In this document: positions 12,189 through 22,991 of the stretch, piece by piece
How the letters are laid out: every line of letters begins with the position of its first letter
Position numbering within the stretch: the stretch's first letter is position 1
Source: Limnomonas spitsbergensis
Taxonomy: Eukaryota > Chlorophyta > Chlorophyceae > Chlamydomonadales
Direction: 5' to 3'
Length of the DNA: 64,000 bases
NCBI GenBank assembly: GCA_037349105.1
Contig: JAYJMM010000029.1
Coordinates: 248,001 to 312,000, forward strand
Translations under genes and position numbers: made by a program
The notes under the pieces: generated by a model
The model's input: the letters and a program-made list of their open reading frames with translations, nothing else
Database searches by the model: none
What the model was told of the DNA's origin: nothing

Positions 12189-12207
12189 TGTCACGGTATA
12201 TTACGGT
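12189..12207 (+). repeat. First 19 bp of the left terminal repeat, cut off by the NUMT
   Basis: These 19 bases are identical to 24042-24060 at the start of the right repeat. In the right copy they run on as 'at' and then acgtgccaaaacc; here that continuation is found only at 14566. Confidence 0.85.
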
Positions 12208-12253
12208 GGTAGGTGGAGGAGCCGCGGCGTAACTCCTCGAGCCCTGCTTTGCA

Positions 12254-12312
12254 CTTTAGAGAATCATCGGTATAGCTCAGGGCACCTGAGTAATCCCGAT
12301 GATTCTCTAAAG
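12254..12312. repeat. Mitochondrial hairpin, 17-bp arms
   Basis: Perfect arms at 12254-12270 and 12296-12312 (ctttagagaatcatcgg and its complement) with a 25-nt loop. The same stem words recur at 12525-12594. Confidence 0.9.
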
Positions 12313-12451
12313 CGTGGTGCATCACAATTAGGGTCCCAGATGTTAGAGGCGTAGCTCCAAGAACTCAATTCTCTAAAGACGTATCACGTCTTTAAAGAGT
12401 AGGTGAAGAAGCGTGGCCCTAAGAATTTAATTTGGAGGTAATGCGCTTACA

Positions 12452-12518
12452 CGTCTTTAAAGAGTAGAAGAAGCGGAGCTCCCTTAGGGAGCTCCGCTTC
12501 TTCTACTCTTTAAAGACG
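12452..12518. repeat. Mitochondrial hairpin, 33-bp perfect arms
   Basis: Arms at 12452-12484 and 12486-12518 are perfectly complementary around a single base. The stem includes gtctttaaagagtag, a word scattered through the NUMT. Confidence 0.95.
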
Positions 12519-12524
12519 CAGTAC

Positions 12525-12594
12525 GCTTTAGAGAATCATCGGGATTGCTTGGAGCCCTGAGGGCGCTCTAGCAATCCCGATGATTCTCTAAAGC
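12525..12594. repeat. Mitochondrial hairpin, 25-bp arms
   Basis: Arms at 12525-12549 and 12570-12594 are perfect complements and share their stem with the hairpin at 12254-12312. Confidence 0.92.
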
Positions 12595-12674
12595 GTGGCG
12601 CGCTTCTACCTCCAAATTTAATTCGAAGGGTTACCCGGGGTCTACTCCACCAAAGGCGCCCAAAACTAGCCCTC

Positions 12675-12723
12675 TCACCGAAACCCGCACCCCCCCACAG
12701 TGGGGGGGTGCGGGTTTCGGTGA
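12675..12723. repeat. Mitochondrial GC hairpin, 24-bp arms
   Basis: Arms at 12675-12698 and 12700-12723 are built on C7/G7 runs with tcaccgaaacccgc. A related GC hairpin lies at about 14474-14522. Confidence 0.92.
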
Positions 12724-12724
12724 T

Positions 12725-14245
<1,521 letters not shown>

Positions 14246-14403
14246 GGGGTGGGCCAGCGCTCCTTTGCCTCTCCAATTCTCTAAAGACGCGGAGGCGCGA
14301 CGCGCACTTATCGGTCAGGGAACCAAATTAAATTCGCGGGGGTTACCAAAAAAGCTCCTCCCCAAAGCGGAGGGACCACAAAAATACCCTCCACTTCGTG
14401 TCC

Positions 14404-14522
14404 CTCCGCGTAGTGAGGAGACCTCGCTGCTTCTGCTAGCAGAAGCAGCGAGGTCCCCTCACCTAGCGGAGGATCACCGAAAGCCGCACCCCCACTGTGT
14501 GGGGGTAGCGGGTTTCGGTGAG
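14404..14522. repeat. Two adjacent mitochondrial hairpins
   Basis: The first has arms around 'gctgcttctgc/gcagaagcagc' flanked by cctccgcgtagtgagg and cctcacctagcggagg. The second has accgaaagccgcaccccc paired with gggggtagcgggtttcggt. Both repeat the families at 12675-12788 in the opposite order. Confidence 0.85.
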
Positions 14523-14565
14523 AGGAATATTTTTGGTAACCCCACGAATTAAATTTGGGTCCCAG

Positions 14566-15173
14566 ACGTGCCAAAACCGTTTAGGCCGCAGTTTGCGACC
14601 GCGGAGGCTTCGCAGCTTCCCTGCGGATCCTCCTTATTTGAATAGGAACCTAGAAACCCGCTTACGCCAGGGGTTTAGCTGTCCTGTACTCTGAATTGGG
14701 CCTGCCGGGTCCCTGTATCCCGGCAATTGCCTAAACTAGTTACTTCGTCCCTTTCAAAAGGACAGACCTCTTATGTAACAAGCTCCGGCCGGCATCCAAT
14801 GCATGAGGCCTGAGGTGTTCATAACGTCAGTACCTATATCAAGTCAAGACTAGCACAACCTCCGCTGAGACAGCAGAAGAACAAGACCTCAGTTGAGGAA
14901 CGAGATCCCTGCAGAACAGTAGTTCGCAGTCTACGATCCCGTACCCCTCACCGCGTGTGACGCGGTAAGTGCACCTGATATTGCCCAGCTGGATCGCGAC
15001 CAAACAGCCAGAAAGCCGGTGCCTCCCAAAGATATTGCCTGACATTCAAATACAAGTTTAGAAGCTTAACTCGTTGAGCACCCGCAGCCAGTGAGTAGTC
15101 ACGAAGTCTGCCTGTAGGCGTCCATCACTGTCGTGAGGGGGAAGTCCGCCACGGACCTGAAGCGCACATCTCG
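14566..15173 (+). repeat. Left copy of repeat segment A (main part)
   Basis: 608 bp, about 98% identical by eye to 24063-24670. It continues the 19-bp start at 12189. The base after it (15174) begins unique internal sequence, whereas the right copy continues into segment B. Confidence 0.92.
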
Positions 15174-15196
15174 TGTCCTTTTGAAAGGGACGAAGT
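14742..15196. repeat. 23-bp inverted repeat spanning the A1/internal junction
   Basis: A 23-base word at 14742-14764 (core gtccctttcaaaaggac) recurs as its exact reverse complement at 15174-15196, starting on the first base after segment A ends. The spacer is 409 bp. Only the first arm exists in the right copy of A. It may mark a strand-transfer or priming site. Confidence 0.85.
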
Positions 15197-15912
15197 GAAT
15201 CTAGCCTGATCAGCCTAATTCGCCAGTTCCTGCTGAAGGTGTCTGTGCTTCAAACAATTTGAATTCTGCTTGTCAGCAATTGACCTTGGAAAGGTGCTTG
15301 AACTGCAATTAGGCTGAGGTAATCTCCAGAGAGAGATTGCCAAGTAAAACCCTGTGAATCACTGCGTGTGGCAGCTCAGTGCCAGGCCCAGAGAGGCTTG
15401 AAGATTTGGCTGTGGACTTATACACCCAGCAAATACTGCCTGTGTGATTGAAGATTGAGATCAGGTGGATCCAATCTGTCATCATGGACAGAAGTGAACT
15501 TGTGGATTGAAGATCCAAGTTTGAAATTTTTTGGTGGACCAGAGCATCCCCGCAGGACCACGAAGCTGAGCGGACACCACGCAAGAGGCTACATCCACGC
15601 AGGGCGTGTGACATCTAGAGCTGCCCAGCCAGAAAGGCGACGGAGGATTCCGCCAGATTCTGATTGATTAGCAAGAAAAAGCAGGAAGGCAGAGCCCTGT
15701 CCTGTTTTTTGCTGTACCTGTCGGCTTGACCTGACCTCACCAGGCTGCAGTAGGTGCAAGAGGCAGAAGCCTGAGCGTTAGCAGATCCTGTTCTGGTGTT
15801 GCCAGCACATTGCAGGATCGTGTGGATCGTATAATTGCCTGTAGGAATGGCATAGTGTAACCTGCATCCTGATAGGCACCAGCACCCCGACGCCCAGCGA
15901 CGCAGCGGGCGA
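15174..15912 (+). other. Retroelement leader before the gag-like ORF
   Basis: No ORF or conventional tRNA primer-binding site is recognised. Short direct words around 'gcttgaa' and 'agattgaagat' recur. Probably a 5' untranslated leader. Confidence 0.45.
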
Positions 15913-18900
15913 GTGTGGGGGCTGGAGCCAGGTGCAGACCTGATAGAGGTGGCTGATTCACTGATTGCAGAGGAAACCCTGCGGATGGCGGAGAAACTGG
16001 CAGGGCCAGTGGATCCGGCTGCAGGGGCCTGCAAGGTGTCAGGACCTGACCGCTTCCTGCCCAGAGCGGCAGGAATGCTGACCGATGGCGCTGTGTGTGT
16101 GACGAGGACGGGCATTGGGCGAGGAGGCCCACTGCCCGCTGATTCCAGGAGCAGCCTGGAATTTGAGAAGGGTCCAAAGCAGGCGGGAACCCCAGATCTG
16201 ATCTTGGATCAGGTGGCTGAGGTGTCCCAGAGCAGCGGCATACGGCGTGACAGCGATCCAGATACCGCTCCGCAACAGATTCCGTCCAGGGTGACGAGGG
16301 TTGCGCAGCGGGTACTGGTGGAGCTCTGTCAGCCGGAACACAAGGCAGAGATCGCCGCAGCCCCAGGGGGGCTAGCAGGCCGATTTCAGCCAGGTGGAGA
16401 GGAAATGGAGAGCAGGCAAGTGCCTGCAGTGGTCAAGCGCGAGGGGGCAGTTGCCCAGCCAGCGGTGACCAGGCAGGTCTTGCAGGCCAGTGCAGAGCCA
16501 CTGGCAGCACTTAGAAAATCAGCGGTGCCGGTGGGAAAGCCTTGGGCTGACCTAATATCCGAGGAGGAACTTTCAGACCCAGTTCGGGAGGAAAGGGGGC
16601 AGCGACCCAAGACAGGACTGGACTCAGAGCAGCAGATGGCGCTTGAGGGAGAAGCGATGCGTATTTCCCGTGGGCTAGCAGGGATCGAGGATCCCGCAGA
16701 TTTGGGGTGCAAGGTGCCCAGTGCAGATCAAGCTTGGCCCAAGAGCGTTGGGCAGGCTGATGGCACTGTGGGCGCTGGAGTGTCGCACAAAGGGATTGGC
16801 CGAGGTGGGCCAGTGCCCCAATCAACCCTGGATATTCCAAGGCAAGGCCTGGAATATGCGCAGTGGTTGAGACAGGAAGGAAGAACCCCTGAGCTGACAT
16901 TGGACTCGGCCGCTGAGGTGTCGCAGACCAGTGGCGCAGATCGGGACAGTGGTCCAGAAGGCGCACCGCAGCAGGACCTGCCCAGTGGGGCAGGGGCTGC
17001 GCGACGAGTCATGAACAAGCCCGATCACGGTGATCAAGGGGCAGGCGCCTCTGCAGCCCCAGAGAGGGCAGCAGAGTGCGAGGGAGCCAGAGACCTAGGC
17101 AGTGGGCCAGAATACGCGACGCAGAAGAGGCTGCTGAGAGTGGCAAGTGCTGCGCAGTGCGTTAAAAAAGAGAACGGTACGATGCCCCGTGGTGGAGGTC
17201 AGGTGATCAGGAAACCTGCAGATCTGCAGGCGGTGGGTAGAGCAAAAGACGCCACTGCGAAATGGCCCCCAGTAAAAAGGAAGGAGGATCTGGCTCAGCC
17301 AATAGGGTGGAACATGCTAGGGCGGTGGATCGCTGGAGTGTGGAAAGTTGCGTGTGACGCAGTAATCACCTTAACAGAAGAATTTCCTGCGTTGCAAGGA
17401 GAGCAGGATCTGTACTGGACAGAAGTCCAGGGGGATGACCAGAATGATCCGGAGCAGGTGAGGTTAAGGAGCCTGGCTGTGCGTCAGCAGTGCACACCCT
17501 TGGAGGCAGTGACCCGGCGTGTGAAACAGCCAGGAGGTCAGGTAACCCCCAGCGGCTGGTCCATGTTTGATATCCTCAGCAGTGACAGTGAGCCAAGCCC
17601 CAGGGACCTACAGCAGGCCTGGGGGAGGGCCTTTTCACCCAGGCGGGATAGCCCGGTAGCTAGCGAGCAGCTGCACCTGATCAGCTGTTTCCAGGCAGGA
17701 AGTGCCTGGCCACCAAGGCAGGATAGCCCGGTAGCTAGCGAGCAGCTGCACCTGATCAGCAGTGATCTGACAGGAAGGACTGAGCACAGGCCTGGCCCGC
17801 GCAGGGCAAGCGAGGCTGAGGATTATGCGAGGTTTGGGGTCGTCCCAGAGCAGGATAAACAGGATCAGGAGGATCAAACTGTGGTGGCTGGTGGCTGCGA
17901 GCCAGGCCAACTGCAGGTGCAGGCGCCGCGGTTGTCCTTGCAGAGGGAGGCAGCCCCTGTGACACCTGTGGTGGCCGGTGGCTGCGAGCCAGGCCAACTG
18001 CAGGTGCAGGCGCCGCAGCTGTGCTTGCAGAGGGAGGCAGCTCCTGTGACACCTGTGGTGGCCGATGGTTGCGAGCCGGGCCAACTGCAGGTGCAGGCGA
18101 CGCGGCTGTGCTTGCAGAGGAAGGCAGCCCCTGTGACACCTGTGGTGGCCGGTGGCTGTGAGCCGGGCCAACTGCAGGTGCAAGCAACACGGCTGTGCTT
18201 GCACAGGGAGGCAGGTACTGTAACACCTGTGGTGGCCGGTGGCTGCGAGCCAGGCCAACTGCAGGTGCAGGCGCCGCAGCTGTGCTTGCAGAGGGAGGCA
18301 GCTCCTGTGACACCTGTGGTGGCCGGTGGCTGCGAGCCGAGCCACCTGCATTTGTGGGAGCAGAAGCTGAACCAGCAGGTAGCTGAGGAACCAGCTGGAT
18401 CAAGTGAGGTTGAGGACCACGTGCACAGGCATGTGCCGGTGCCGGTGCAGATGCAGATGCACCAGCCAGAAGAGGATGGGCCTGTCACACCACCAGTGGC
18501 AGCAGCTCCAGGAGGGGTCCAGGTGCCAATATCAGAACCAGGGGCGGCCCAGCAGGCCAACAAACAGCTGGGGGCGGCAGAGAATCCTGAGGGGTCAGAG
18601 GAGCAGGGAGTCTCCATACCCATGCTGAGGGAAAAGTTTAACTGGTACCGGCAGAAGCTCAAAGGAGTGGCCAGGCAGCTGTGGGTGGCCAGGCAGCCAA
18701 TGTTGGCCTGGAAGATGAGGATGACCAGGCAGCTGAGGATGATGAAGCATCGATTGGAACATGCCAAACAGAACCTACAGGCGCTGCTGCCAACAGGCGA
18801 GGAGGAGGAAGAGCAGCAGCTGCAGCAGACAGCCATGGTTGCATGGCACGTGGCACTACCCAGGGGGCACAGGGCTGAGCAGGCCAGCCATGAGGCAAAA

Positions 18901-21900
18901 GAAGAGTCACAACCGCCGCAGCACCAGGGGTGCGCGCCCAGATTTCCCAGGCAGGAGGGCTTCCGCTCAGCAGAGCAGTGTGGGCCAGTGGGTCAAGCCA
19001 GCCCTAGCCTGAGTCTCGGCCCAGACGGCTGCAGCAGGTCCAGCCAGGCAGTGGCAGACAGGGCAGCTGACAGTGACGTGGAAGCAGCTAGGAGCAGCAG
19101 GTCTCCGGTGTCAGCACCCGTGGACGACAGCAGCAGCAGGAATGTGTGCCTGGTAGCAATCCATGCTGCGGTGCCTGCAGATGTGGAGCTGGCCAGGCTC
19201 TGGGAGGATTGCGCAACAGGTGCCCGTCAGCAGCCGATGGACATCCGCAATGCCATGCGTCAGGCCATGAGGCGTAACACCGGAGGAGTATGTATGTTCT
19301 GCGGGTTCGAGTGCGAGCACAGCGACAGGGCATGTGAGCACCTCATGGATGTCAACATCCAGAGGGGGCTGGAGCCGGGTGAGGACCCGGCTGAGGCCAG
19401 TGATGCAGTAATTTCAGAGGAAGCAATGCGGATTGCGGTGAGGCTGGCCGGGCCAGCGGATCCGGCCGCAGGCGCGCGCAAGGTGCCAGTGCAAGACCGC
19501 TCCCTGTCCGCGGAGGAAGGGAAGCTGGCTGATGACACGGTGCGAGTTCAAGTGACACAAAAAGGAATTGGCCGAGGGGGCCCGGTGCTCGCGGATCCCA
19601 GGAAGGGCCTGGGAGCTGAGCAGTGGTCGACGCAAGGGGGAGGAACCCCAGAGCTGATCTTGGATCCAGCAGCTGAGGTATCCCAGAGCAGTGATACAGG
19701 GCGGGACTGTGGTCCAGACGCCGCTGTGCAGCAGAATCCGCCCAGGGGGGCAAGGACTGCGCAGCGGGTCAAGGAGGAGTCCAGCCAAAGTGACCAAAGG
19801 GCTGATGTTGCCGCAGGCCCAGAGGGGCTTGCAGGCCGGGACAAGGTCAGGGCAGGCGAGCCGCTGGTGAAAGCAGAGGTCAGTGTGGCCAGGCGCGGAC
19901 CTGCAGAGGTCAAGCGCGAGGGGGCAGGAACCAAACCAGCGATGGCCGGGCAGGTTTTGCAGGAGAGCGATGAACCGCGGATCCAGAGCAAAAGGGTGGC
20001 TGTGCCGGTGGGAAAGCCGTGGGCTGACATGATGTGGGAAGAAGAGCTGTCAGATCCCATTCCAGAGGTGCAAGTGCAAAAGGGGCCGCAGCTGAGGGCA
20101 GGGCTGCATCTGAGGAGGCAGCTGAGGCCGCGCCGCACTCCAGTCAGGAGGGTGGTAGGGTCCACGGTGTATGGAACACCCCTGTCCAGGTTTCTCCCCA
20201 GTGTGGGCAGGCCTGTGCAGAGATCCAAGGAGGGATTTAGCGGCCAAGTGAAGAGAGGCGGCAGCCAAGGGGGCGGCCTGTATGGATTTTCCAATAATCC
20301 AGCATGGGCACAGGAGGAAGGCCCCAGAGAGTCAGAGCACTCCAGGGCGGTGAAGGTGGCAGATCTACAGGAGCTGATTAAGGAGGATCTGCAGCCGATC
20401 GGCTGGAGGGGGATTCTGCGGTGGGTGGCGAACCTGTGGAAGCAAGTTTGCTCCAGGTATTTCCCCCACTTCAGCGATCAGGTGAATGCAATTGAGGAAT
20501 TCAGGGCCCATCATCTGAGGGAGTGGGCAACGAAGGCCATGATGGGGATTCCACACACGGGGCAGGACAGGGCGACGCTGTTGGCCGCCCTTGGACAGGC
20601 GTCCAAGGGAGGAGCAGGACGCGAGGCAGCCCTGGCCGTTAAGGCCTTCGCAGATGAGTGGGGCAATGGGGTGAAAGGAGATCAGGAGGAGCCTGGATCT
20701 GAACCCGAGGATGAAGAAGTGGAGGATCAAGAGTGGGAAGGGTATGAAACAGCTGTGCAGCAACCAGAGGAGCTCAGGGAGGTCCAAAGGTGGCAGCAGC
20801 AGGCAAGGGCCGCGCCCACCCCAGGGTCTAGAGAGGCCAGAGAGGAGGTGCTGTCAGATTCCTGGGTCAGGAATTACACAGGAGGGACACAGCCAAGCTG
20901 GCAGAGCCAGGAGCCGCCCAGGGGGAAGGCATACGGCAGGGAACAGCCAAGCTGGCAGAGCCAGGAGCCGCCCAGGGGGCAGGCAGACGGAAAGAACCAG
21001 CCAAGCTGGCAGAGCCAGGAGCCGCCCAGGGAGCAGGCAGACGGCAGGGAACAGCCAAGCTGGCAGAGCCAGGAGCCGCCCAGGGGGCAGGCAGACGGAA
21101 AGAAACAGCCAAGCTGGCAAAGCCAGGAGCCGCCCAGGGGGCAGGCATACGGCAGGGAACAGCCAAGCTGGCAGAGCCAGGAACCGCCCAGGAGGCAGGC
21201 AGACGGAAAGAACCAGCCAAGCTGGCAGAGCCAGGAACCGCCCAGGGGGCAGGCATACGGCAGGGAACAGCCAAGCTGGCAGAGCCAGGAGCCGCCCAGG
21301 AGGCAGGCAGACGGAAAGAACCAGCCAAGCTGGCAGAGCCAGGAGCCGCCCAGGGGGCAGGCATACGGCAGGGAACAGCCAAGCTGGCAGAGCCAGGAGC
21401 CGCCCAGGGGGCAGGCAGACGGAAATACACAGCCAAGCTGGCAGAGCCAGGAGCCGCCCAGGGGGCCGGCAGAATACGGCAGGAGGACACAGCCAGGCGG
21501 GCCAGGCCAGAAGCCGCCCAGGGGGCAGGCAGACGGAAATACACAGCCAAGCTGGCAGAGCCAGGAGCCGCCCAGGGGGCCGGCAGAATACGGCAGGAGG
21601 ACACAGCCAGGCGGGCCAGGCCAGAAGCCGCCCAGGGGGCAGGCAGAATCCGGCAGAGGATCACAGCCTCGGGAGTCTGGCCCAGAGGAGAGAAAAAGCA
21701 AAGATGAGGCTGATCAGCCGCCACCCGAGGGGAGCAGAGGCTCCATGGGCAGGGCCGGCAGACAGTCGTCCGGGGGCGGACAAGCCCAGGATGGGGCTGG
21801 CCGCAGAAACAGCCAGTACCAGCGCAGTCGCAGCCCATCAGGGGGCGACAGTAGCGGATCTGGATCAGACTCCAGTTCAGACGAGTCAGGGTCAGGTGGA

Positions 21901-22302
21901 GCGGACAGGCGCGGGCCAGGGGCCAGGCGGGAGTCCAGCGACCAGGAAATGAAGAGGCTCAAAAGGGAGCAGGCAAGGATGACCCTGCAGCTGCTGCAGC
22001 AGATGTACCTGCAGCTGGCAGGGGTGGCCAAATATACCAAAATCCCAGCTATCCAAGGCAACGTGCCGGTGTTGGATATGTCACACCCGGGCGCGGTTGC
22101 AGCCAAGAAATATTGCCAAGCGTGTGGCTATTGGGGATCACACAACAGGCTGGCGCTGTCGGATGAACCACCGGCGTTGGCCACGGTGGCAGGGGAAATT
22201 GTTGGATCCTGCATTCCTGCCAGTCACCCTCGGCCATGGCCATGCTCGTGCGATCCCTGGCCAGGTTGTGGAACAACAAGCCTGCCAGTGTGGGGCCGTT
22301 GA
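15913..22302 (+). CDS. Retroelement gag-like protein, 2129 aa, repeat-built
   Basis: Single open frame filling most of the element. Three diverged copies of a module of about 170 residues (marked GIGRGGP and EVSQSSG/EVSQTSG) start near residues 1, 230 and 1150. Six 29-residue units beginning V-V-A-G-G-C-E-P-G-Q lie at about residues 655-820, and about twelve 18-residue units around QPSWQSQEPPRG at about 1650-1910. A possible zinc-binding CMFCGFECEHSDRACEH lies just before the third module. The tail is Ser/Arg-rich with a short helix. It has no polymerase, protease or integrase motif. The assignment to gag rests on position, low complexity and the capsid-like ORF that follows. The frame departs from the downstream ORF at about 22220-22300, suggesting a programmed shift or a mutation. 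Confidence 0.65.
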   Translation: MWGLEPGADLIEVADSLIAEETLRMAEKLAGPVDPAAGACKVSGPDRFLPRAAGMLTDGAVCVTRTGIGRGGPLPADSRSSLEFEKGPKQAGTPDLILDQVAEVSQSSGIRRDSDPDTAPQQIPSRVTRVAQRVLVELCQPEHKAEIAAAPGGLAGRFQPGGEEMESRQVPAVVKREGAVAQPAVTRQVLQASAEPLAALRKSAVPVGKPWADLISEEELSDPVREERGQRPKTGLDSEQQMALEGEAMRISRGLAGIEDPADLGCKVPSADQAWPKSVGQADGTVGAGVSHKGIGRGGPVPQSTLDIPRQGLEYAQWLRQEGRTPELTLDSAAEVSQTSGADRDSGPEGAPQQDLPSGAGAARRVMNKPDHGDQGAGASAAPERAAECEGARDLGSGPEYATQKRLLRVASAAQCVKKENGTMPRGGGQVIRKPADLQAVGRAKDATAKWPPVKRKEDLAQPIGWNMLGRWIAGVWKVACDAVITLTEEFPALQGEQDLYWTEVQGDDQNDPEQVRLRSLAVRQQCTPLEAVTRRVKQPGGQVTPSGWSMFDILSSDSEPSPRDLQQAWGRAFSPRRDSPVASEQLHLISCFQAGSAWPPRQDSPVASEQLHLISSDLTGRTEHRPGPRRASEAEDYARFGVVPEQDKQDQEDQTVVAGGCEPGQLQVQAPRLSLQREAAPVTPVVAGGCEPGQLQVQAPQLCLQREAAPVTPVVADGCEPGQLQVQATRLCLQRKAAPVTPVVAGGCEPGQLQVQATRLCLHREAGTVTPVVAGGCEPGQLQVQAPQLCLQREAAPVTPVVAGGCEPSHLHLWEQKLNQQVAEEPAGSSEVEDHVHRHVPVPVQMQMHQPEEDGPVTPPVAAAPGGVQVPISEPGAAQQANKQLGAAENPEGSEEQGVSIPMLREKFNWYRQKLKGVARQLWVARQPMLAWKMRMTRQLRMMKHRLEHAKQNLQALLPTGEEEEEQQLQQTAMVAWHVALPRGHRAEQASHEAKEESQPPQHQGCAPRFPRQEGFRSAEQCGPVGQASPSLSLGPDGCSRSSQAVADRAADSDVEAARSSRSPVSAPVDDSSSRNVCLVAIHAAVPADVELARLWEDCATGARQQPMDIRNAMRQAMRRNTGGVCMFCGFECEHSDRACEHLMDVNIQRGLEPGEDPAEASDAVISEEAMRIAVRLAGPADPAAGARKVPVQDRSLSAEEGKLADDTVRVQVTQKGIGRGGPVLADPRKGLGAEQWSTQGGGTPELILDPAAEVSQSSDTGRDCGPDAAVQQNPPRGARTAQRVKEESSQSDQRADVAAGPEGLAGRDKVRAGEPLVKAEVSVARRGPAEVKREGAGTKPAMAGQVLQESDEPRIQSKRVAVPVGKPWADMMWEEELSDPIPEVQVQKGPQLRAGLHLRRQLRPRRTPVRRVVGSTVYGTPLSRFLPSVGRPVQRSKEGFSGQVKRGGSQGGGLYGFSNNPAWAQEEGPRESEHSRAVKVADLQELIKEDLQPIGWRGILRWVANLWKQVCSRYFPHFSDQVNAIEEFRAHHLREWATKAMMGIPHTGQDRATLLAALGQASKGGAGREAALAVKAFADEWGNGVKGDQEEPGSEPEDEEVEDQEWEGYETAVQQPEELREVQRWQQQARAAPTPGSREAREEVLSDSWVRNYTGGTQPSWQSQEPPRGKAYGREQPSWQSQEPPRGQADGKNQPSWQSQEPPREQADGREQPSWQSQEPPRGQADGKKQPSWQSQEPPRGQAYGREQPSWQSQEPPRRQADGKNQPSWQSQEPPRGQAYGREQPSWQSQEPPRRQADGKNQPSWQSQEPPRGQAYGREQPSWQSQEPPRGQADGNTQPSWQSQEPPRGPAEYGRRTQPGGPGQKPPRGQADGNTQPSWQSQEPPRGPAEYGRRTQPGGPGQKPPRGQAESGRGSQPRESGPEERKSKDEADQPPPEGSRGSMGRAGRQSSGGGQAQDGAGRRNSQYQRSRSPSGGDSSGSGSDSSSDESGSGGADRRGPGARRESSDQEMKRLKREQARMTLQLLQQMYLQLAGVAKYTKIPAIQGNVPVLDMSHPGAVAAKKYCQACGYWGSHNRLALSDEPPALATVAGEIVGSCIPASHPRPWPCSCDPWPGCGTTSLPVWGR
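17881..18352 (+). repeat. 87-bp coding repeat, 5-6 copies
   Basis: Units encode GGCEPGQLQVQAP and LCLQREAAPVTPV with few changes. The unit length is a multiple of three, which keeps several frames open and creates long false ORFs on the other strand. Confidence 0.9.
20885..21660 (+). repeat. 54-bp coding repeat, about 12 copies
   Basis: Units encode QPSWQSQEPPRGQADG with alternating GKN/GRE tails. The last units become longer (EYGRRTQPGGPGQKPPRG). All six frames are largely open here for the same reason. Confidence 0.92.
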
Positions 22303-22991
22303 TGGCGGCCATCAGGGCAGCGCCCCACGCAGGGGACAGGGCCACCAAGGATATGGAAAGGATCGGGGGGCAGTGGGCCGCTCCAGCAGAGGAGCAGTGC
22401 TGTGAGGTTTCCCTTCTTACCCTGTGGATCAGGGTGGTAAAGGAGGAGGTGGGGAAGCCGACCTCGGATGAGAGATCCGCGATCACCAACCTCAAGCTGG
22501 GAGTCAAAACAACCTTGGATCCAGAGGTCGAGCCAGAGGAGACAGTGGAGGCGTTTGCGCACAGAGTACTGTCCACAGCAGAGTTGCTGCAGATCTCCAG
22601 GGATGCAGTGGACTACTTTGGCAGAAGGCACTCGGTCTCGCACATGTTCTATGGGGGGCTGCCAATGGCCACCAGGGGCAAGCTGAGCACGTTCGTAATC
22701 ACGGTGCCAGGGTACTTGAATATGACCGATGAGGAGCAGATCACTGTACTGACGCAGCAGGTGGTGCTGTGGGAGAAGTTCGCCCTGGAAATGGGGGACC
22801 TGTCTGTCACAGATCACAGGCCTGCGGCAGAAGAGGAGAATGAGACGGAAGAGGGGGAAGAGACGGAAGAGGAGGAAGAGGAGCGAGAGGCTTCTTGGAA
22901 GCAGAGACTTTTTGGAGGAAGATATTCCTTGGATGAGGAGAGGCCAGTGTCACCCCGTGAGCGGTCCATAGATGGGCCAAGGTGGCGCTAG
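22236..22991 (+). CDS. Retroelement capsid-like ORF overlapping the large gag ORF
   Basis: Frame +3 ORF of 251 residues overlapping the end of the 2129-aa ORF by 67 bp. The first ATG is at 22236, but the frame may be entered by ribosomal shift. Its core is helical (LARLWNNKPASVGPLMAAIR, EETVEAFAHRVLSTAELL, FYGGLPMATRGKLSTFV), the spacing seen in retrotransposon gag/capsid domains, and it ends in a long Glu-rich tract. No nucleocapsid knuckle or protease follows. The gag resemblance is inferred. Confidence 0.5.
   Translation: MAMLVRSLARLWNNKPASVGPLMAAIRAAPHAGDRATKDMERIGGQWAAPAEEQCCEVSLLTLWIRVVKEEVGKPTSDERSAITNLKLGVKTTLDPEVEPEETVEAFAHRVLSTAELLQISRDAVDYFGRRHSVSHMFYGGLPMATRGKLSTFVITVPGYLNMTDEEQITVLTQQVVLWEKFALEMGDLSVTDHRPAAEEENETEEGEETEEEEEEREASWKQRLFGGRYSLDEERPVSPRERSIDGPRWR

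Noticed and set aside
17635..18836. Long open frames on the minus strand opposite the gag-like ORF
   Set aside because: They mirror an 87-bp coding repeat and show no independent motifs; shadows of the plus-strand ORF.
20854..21952. Several long minus-strand and +2-frame ORFs over the 54-bp array
   Set aside because: A repeat whose period is a multiple of three leaves all frames open; only the 2129-residue frame continues into unique sequence on both sides.
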